A DNA stretch of 21,909 nucleotides from Gammaproteobacteria bacterium. Lineage in GTDB: Bacteria > Pseudomonadota > Gammaproteobacteria > Xanthomonadales > Marinicellaceae. Position 1 is the stretch's first letter; every line of letters starts with the position of its first letter. The stretch is taken from assembly GCA_030426705.1 (NCBI GenBank), contig JAUHXW010000006.1, positions 1 through 21,909 on the forward strand. The letters are read 5' to 3'. The translations under genes and the position numbers were made by a program. The notes below the pieces were generated by a model. It saw nothing but the letters and a program-made list of their open reading frames with translations, was not told the origin of the DNA and did not search any database. Shown here piece by piece: positions 19,701 to 21,909 of this stretch.

Positions 19701-20599
19701 TGGTGGATGATTTCAGTCGGCAGGCCAACAAAAGCTTTCAAAAAACCGCGTCTAAGGCAAATAAAATCGATGGTGCCAAGGATTGGGTGTTTGGTGAGAT
19801 AGCACAACAAGTACAATTGGAAAACGGCTTGCCGGCGTTTCAAGCGATAGTCGATCAGGGACAAAGTGTGGGTTTACGTTTGTTCGAACAGGCCCATCAG
19901 GCCGAGCTTAAACACAAGCAGGGCATCAAGCGCTTATTGAATCTGAAATACCCGAAGATCGTTAAAAACGCACAAAAAGTACAAATCAGCCTCAAAGCCG
20001 AAATGGCCTGGAATGCCCTGGAAAGCGGACAAAAACTGATTGAGGAACTGTTGGATGCCTTATTTGAAAAAGAGATTACCACCTTTGGCTTTGTCAGTAA
20101 TCAACAACAATTCGATGAACTGGCTGATCAGCTTAATAAAAACCTGTATAAAACCGCCTATGATTGGTCACAAAAATTAGGACCGGTGGTCGAACAGTGG
20201 TATCAAGTCTGGCAGTTGGTTGAAGAGAAAAGTGATATGTTAACTGAAGCCACATATAATGACATGAATTACCAATTGGATTATTTGGTCTATGCCGACT
20301 TTGTCCATCATGTGCGCCTGAGTGATTTGGACAACTACCCACGCTATTTCAACGGCTTGAACATGCGTCTGGAAACAGCCATGCACTCACCGCAAAAAGA
20401 AGCTGACAAGCTCAAAGAACTGTCCACTGTCAGCAAACCTTTCTACGACTATTGCAACCAAGTCGACGAATTCACCGACCAACACCAGGACTTCCTGATG
20501 CTGCTCGAAGAACTGCGCATTTCCCTGTTCGCCCAAAGCCTCGGCACCAAACAAAAGGTTTCGGTTAAAAGACTGAAACAGGCATTCAAAGCAATGTAG
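16793..20599 (+). CDS. hrpA: ATP-dependent RNA helicase HrpA
   Basis: HrpA is a DEAH-box RNA helicase acting in the cytoplasm. In E. coli it is linked to mRNA processing, and it has been proposed to act on stalled ribosomes. The 1268-residue protein is close to the E. coli length (about 1300). The Walker A motif is GETGSGKTTQ with Lys97. The remaining motifs are TQPRRIAA (Ia), DEAH at 188-191 (II), SAT in ITSATID (III) and QRMGRCGR (VI). HA2 (about 430-570) and an OB-fold region follow, and the long C-terminal half typical of HrpA (about 680-1260) ends in LGTKQKVSVKRLKQAFKAM. The start is 24 bases after mscS, and the ATG at 16793 gives the usual N-terminal helix. No gap or frameshift is seen. 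Confidence 0.97.
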   Translation: MQADIDQLIAQMSQHMLNSDYIRLKSKLHRAKKNPKSLQQVLDEVTAAQQVFETRVNNIPNVTLEADLPISMQSEKITQTITDNQVTIIAGETGSGKTTQIPKICLQAGLARTGQIACTQPRRIAAKSVAQRVADEINTPLGKEVGYQVRFDEKYSQDGYIHFMTDGILLQQTLRDKWLNDYDTIIIDEAHERSLNIDFLLGFIKKLIEKRKDLKVIITSATIDTDKFSKHFNDAPIINVSGRTFPVTTHYRPLEEHNIELNEGIIRAIDEIYADSKEGDVLVFLPGEREINEAAEKIKRKHLPNTEVLKLYARLTAADQMKIFQPGDKRRVILSTNVAETSLTVPRIHYVIDSGLARISRYSARSKIQGLQIEPIAQDSANQRMGRCGRIADGHCYRLYSEQDFEARPEHTDAEILRTSLASVILQTHILKLGHLTDFPFIDQPDFKMISDGYQLLIELEALDEGQQLTRTGRMMAHLPIDVQLARILIKANGLGCLKELLIIVAGLSIQDPRERPLEWSQAADKAHAKFNHERSDFMALLKMWNQLNKKRKDLKNKGFKQWCRDNFISIKRYMEWRDINRQLTQLVKNQKMQLNDQQADYEQIHKALLAGFISHIGMHQMDKEYLGTRNKKFMIFPGSGLYGRLPKWLLAGQIVHTSQVFARMVAELEIPWIADVGRHLIKKSHYDPFWSKKHGTVMGYQRTVLLGLVLSEKQQIHYGPKDPKTARELFISQGLVEQFMHTRMAFFHHNAKLIAAIQAEEDRHRKKDLLIDHNTLYDLYDKVVPAGIYSEVQLRKHIAKNGDQGFRFTDEDLYMRSVPKDREQLFPESIKIRNLELKLTYEFQPGSETDGVTAHIELPWLNALNANDFEFLVPGLLPEKIEMLIKGLPKSIRRGLFPIKEYAEILSESLDHTKDFYQQLVKIVFRKNGLQTGLEDWQKTTLDDHLKFRFVVYDNQGKALKTSRNFDALVDDFSRQANKSFQKTASKANKIDGAKDWVFGEIAQQVQLENGLPAFQAIVDQGQSVGLRLFEQAHQAELKHKQGIKRLLNLKYPKIVKNAQKVQISLKAEMAWNALESGQKLIEELLDALFEKEITTFGFVSNQQQFDELADQLNKNLYKTAYDWSQKLGPVVEQWYQVWQLVEEKSDMLTEATYNDMNYQLDYLVYADFVHHVRLSDLDNYPRYFNGLNMRLETAMHSPQKEADKLKELSTVSKPFYDYCNQVDEFTDQHQDFLMLLEELRISLFAQSLGTKQKVSVKRLKQAFKAM

Positions 20600-20655
20600 A
20601 ATCATCTTGTTTTAACAGTCATGATTTGCTGAAGATTTAGCCCAATTAAGAATCG

Positions 20656-20664
20656 TGTTAGAAT
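20656..20664 (+). promoter_or_regulatory. Predicted extended -10 promoter for the sigma factor gene
   Basis: TGT-TAGAAT is an extended -10 element in the 85-base gap after hrpA. There is no good -35. Transcription would begin near 20671, about 14 bases before the ATG. No Shine-Dalgarno sequence lies between (the leader reads GAACAAACTCCTTT), so translation would start on a very short, SD-less leader. Confidence 0.4.
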
Positions 20665-20684
20665 CTGAATGAACAAACTCCTTT

Positions 20685-21206
20685 ATGAAAGCCGTGGCCG
20701 AAGATCGTCTCAATGATGTATTACCGGAAATATACCAGGACCTCAAAAACCTGGCGCGGATGCAACGTGCTCGGTTTTACAGCAAAAAAAACTTGGGCAC
20801 TCGCAGTATTGTTCATGAAGCCTACCTTAATTTAATTAAAAACAACACGCAATATGACAACAAAGAAGAGTTGCTGTACCTGACTGCCATGGCCATGCGC
20901 AACATCATTGTCGATAACGCGCGGGCATGGTCAGCTGACAAAAGAGGCGGTCAGCTCAAAGACCTGTCATTGGATCAAGTGGACCTGATTTCTGCCAATC
21001 GCTCTCCGGAATTGCTGGCATTGGACTCAGCCTTAAAAGCACTGGGAAAAGAACACAAGAGGCTGGCTGATAACGTAACCTGTCGTTTTTTTGGTGGATT
21101 AACACAGGAAGAAACAGCGCAAGCCTTGGATGTTTCTTTAGCCACGGTTAAACGCGACTGGAATTTAGCCAAGGCCTTGTTACACGACTGCCTGAGTCAT
21201 GAATGA
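20685..21206 (+). CDS. ECF-type RNA polymerase sigma factor, ECF43/TIGR02999-like
   Basis: This 173-residue protein should direct RNA polymerase to a small regulon. The sigma2 region (about 10-90) includes GTRSIVHEAYLNLI (residues 38-51), matching the PTxLVHEAYLRL stretch of the TIGR02999/ECF43 group, and AMAMRNIIVDNARA. The sigma4 region (about 108-170) has a helix-turn-helix LTQEETAQALDVSLATVKRD. Most ECF sigmas carry an acidic DAED-like patch in region 2.2; here the place is filled by Thr39 and Ser41. In the Vibrio parahaemolyticus EcfP-PknT pair such a sigma needs threonine phosphorylation by a neighbouring kinase to bind RNA polymerase. The downstream kinase gene overlaps this one by 8 bases, which fits. 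No anti-sigma gene is seen. The family call is firm, the phosphorylation inferred. Confidence 0.88.
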   Translation: MKAVAEDRLNDVLPEIYQDLKNLARMQRARFYSKKNLGTRSIVHEAYLNLIKNNTQYDNKEELLYLTAMAMRNIIVDNARAWSADKRGGQLKDLSLDQVDLISANRSPELLALDSALKALGKEHKRLADNVTCRFFGGLTQEETAQALDVSLATVKRDWNLAKALLHDCLSHE

Positions 21207-21909
21207 TGTCGATTTAAATCGGGCTTATACCATTTTTCTTCAGGCCTCAGAACTTGAACCTGATGAAGCTGAAAAGTGGGTTCGAGAGTCATGCGGAGCG
21301 GACCAGGCTTTGCTGGATAAAGTCAATGGTTTGCTACATGCCAGTAAAGCATCAAGCGATTTTCTGGATGGCATGATGTCAGATGCCCATGCATTTCAGC
21401 TTAATGAAATCGAGGATCACTGCTTTAGAGATCGTCAGTTTGGTCCGTATCAAGTGATTTCAATCCTTAAGCAGGGCGGTATGGGCAGCATATTTCTGGC
21501 GCGTCGTGCCGATGGTGAATTCCAACGCCGGGTCATTATAAAAATGATTCAAATGGGGATGAATTTTACTCAGAATCAGACACTATTTGCCCACGAAAAA
21601 AAAATACTGGCCAGCCTCAATCATCCGAATATTGTACAACTGTATGATTCAGGTGAAACCGAAGAGGGGAATTCCTGGTTTGCCATGGAGTGGGTCAATG
21701 GCACAGACCTCACTGAATATTGTACAACCAAACAACTAAACCTGACACAGCGTTTAGCTTTATTTATGGACATTCTTGCTGCAGTGCAATTTGCCCATCA
21801 GCATTTGGTGATTCATGGTGACATCAAACCAGGTAATATCCTGGTTAATGAAGAAGGACAGATCAAGTTACTTGATTTTGGAATTGCTCGATTGTTACGC
21901 AGTGAGGAA
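21199..21909 (+). CDS. Hanks-type Ser/Thr protein kinase, N-terminal part (partial)
   Basis: The first 237 codons of a kinase gene run off the right edge. An N-terminal helical extension (about 1-80) holds the AYTIFLQASELEPDEAEKWV and DKVNGLLHASK stretches typical of sigma-linked kinases in Lysobacterales-like bacteria. The kinase domain then begins with FGPYQVISILKQGGMGSIFL (Gly-rich loop near 92-97). Lys115 (VIIK) and Glu133 (AHEKKIL) form the expected salt bridge. The catalytic loop is IHGDIKPGNIL with Asp208, Lys210 and Asn213, but Gly207 replaces the usual Arg, making it a non-RD kinase. LLDFGIAR has the Mg-binding Asp226. The ATG at 21199 overlaps the sigma gene by 8 bases, so the two are co-translated. 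Any membrane helix or TPR region would lie outside the window. Confidence 0.93.
   Translation, partial: MNDVDLNRAYTIFLQASELEPDEAEKWVRESCGADQALLDKVNGLLHASKASSDFLDGMMSDAHAFQLNEIEDHCFRDRQFGPYQVISILKQGGMGSIFLARRADGEFQRRVIIKMIQMGMNFTQNQTLFAHEKKILASLNHPNIVQLYDSGETEEGNSWFAMEWVNGTDLTEYCTTKQLNLTQRLALFMDILAAVQFAHQHLVIHGDIKPGNILVNEEGQIKLLDFGIARLLRSEE

Overview
The window looks like a free-living, probably marine gammaproteobacterium of moderate to low GC. Markers that point there are the petABC-sspA-sspB gene order, the zipA-ligA pair, a HrpA helicase of about 1,270 residues and a PlpD-type patatin. Two predicted secreted proteins end in a short D-x-I-[FY]-x-x-G-F-E tail, and a sigma factor/Hanks kinase pair sits at the right edge. 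These features recall Marinicella and Lysobacterales-like lineages, but the genus is a guess from memory. No tRNA, rRNA, CRISPR array, transposase or phage gene was seen.

Layout. (1) 1-1816, minus strand: two adjacent proton-coupled peptide transporter (POT) genes, the distal one cut by the window edge, behind a leader with a predicted extended -10 promoter, a stem-loop and an 11-bp tandem repeat. (2) 2040-2723, plus: a YciK-like short-chain dehydrogenase, closed by a bidirectional terminator. (3) 2779-4713, minus: a secreted parallel beta-helix protein with a choice-of-anchor Q-like end and a GFE tail. (4) 5024-7638, plus: zipA-ligA with overlapping stop and start. (5) 7670-8038, minus: a small secreted protein that also ends in GFE. 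(6) 8187-11532, minus: a patatin fused to an outer-membrane barrel and, upstream of it, a DegS-like periplasmic protease. (7) 11533-11897: an intergenic stretch holding a more GC-rich, repeat-like patch. (8) 11898-20599, plus: petA-petB-petC (cytochrome bc1), a 14-bp perfect hairpin, then sspA-sspB-mscS-hrpA. (9) 20685 to the end, plus: an ECF43-like sigma factor overlapping a Ser/Thr kinase gene that runs off the window.

How the genes work together. petABC makes the quinol:cytochrome c oxidoreductase. sspA/sspB couple starvation-responsive transcription to ClpXP proteolysis. mscS and hrpA follow closely and may share the transcript. zipA (FtsZ anchoring) and ligA (DNA ligation) are a common gammaproteobacterial pair. 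DegS and the patatin barrel protein are both envelope proteins on one strand. The sigma/kinase pair fits the arrangement in which a kinase phosphorylates a sigma factor that cannot bind RNA polymerase well on its own.

Most of the window is housekeeping. The parts that deserve a second look are the shared C-terminal GFE tail, the sigma/kinase module (hydroxyl residues in sigma region 2.2 and an HGD kinase catalytic loop), the structured transporter leader, the petC-sspA hairpin, and the GC-rich patch before petA.
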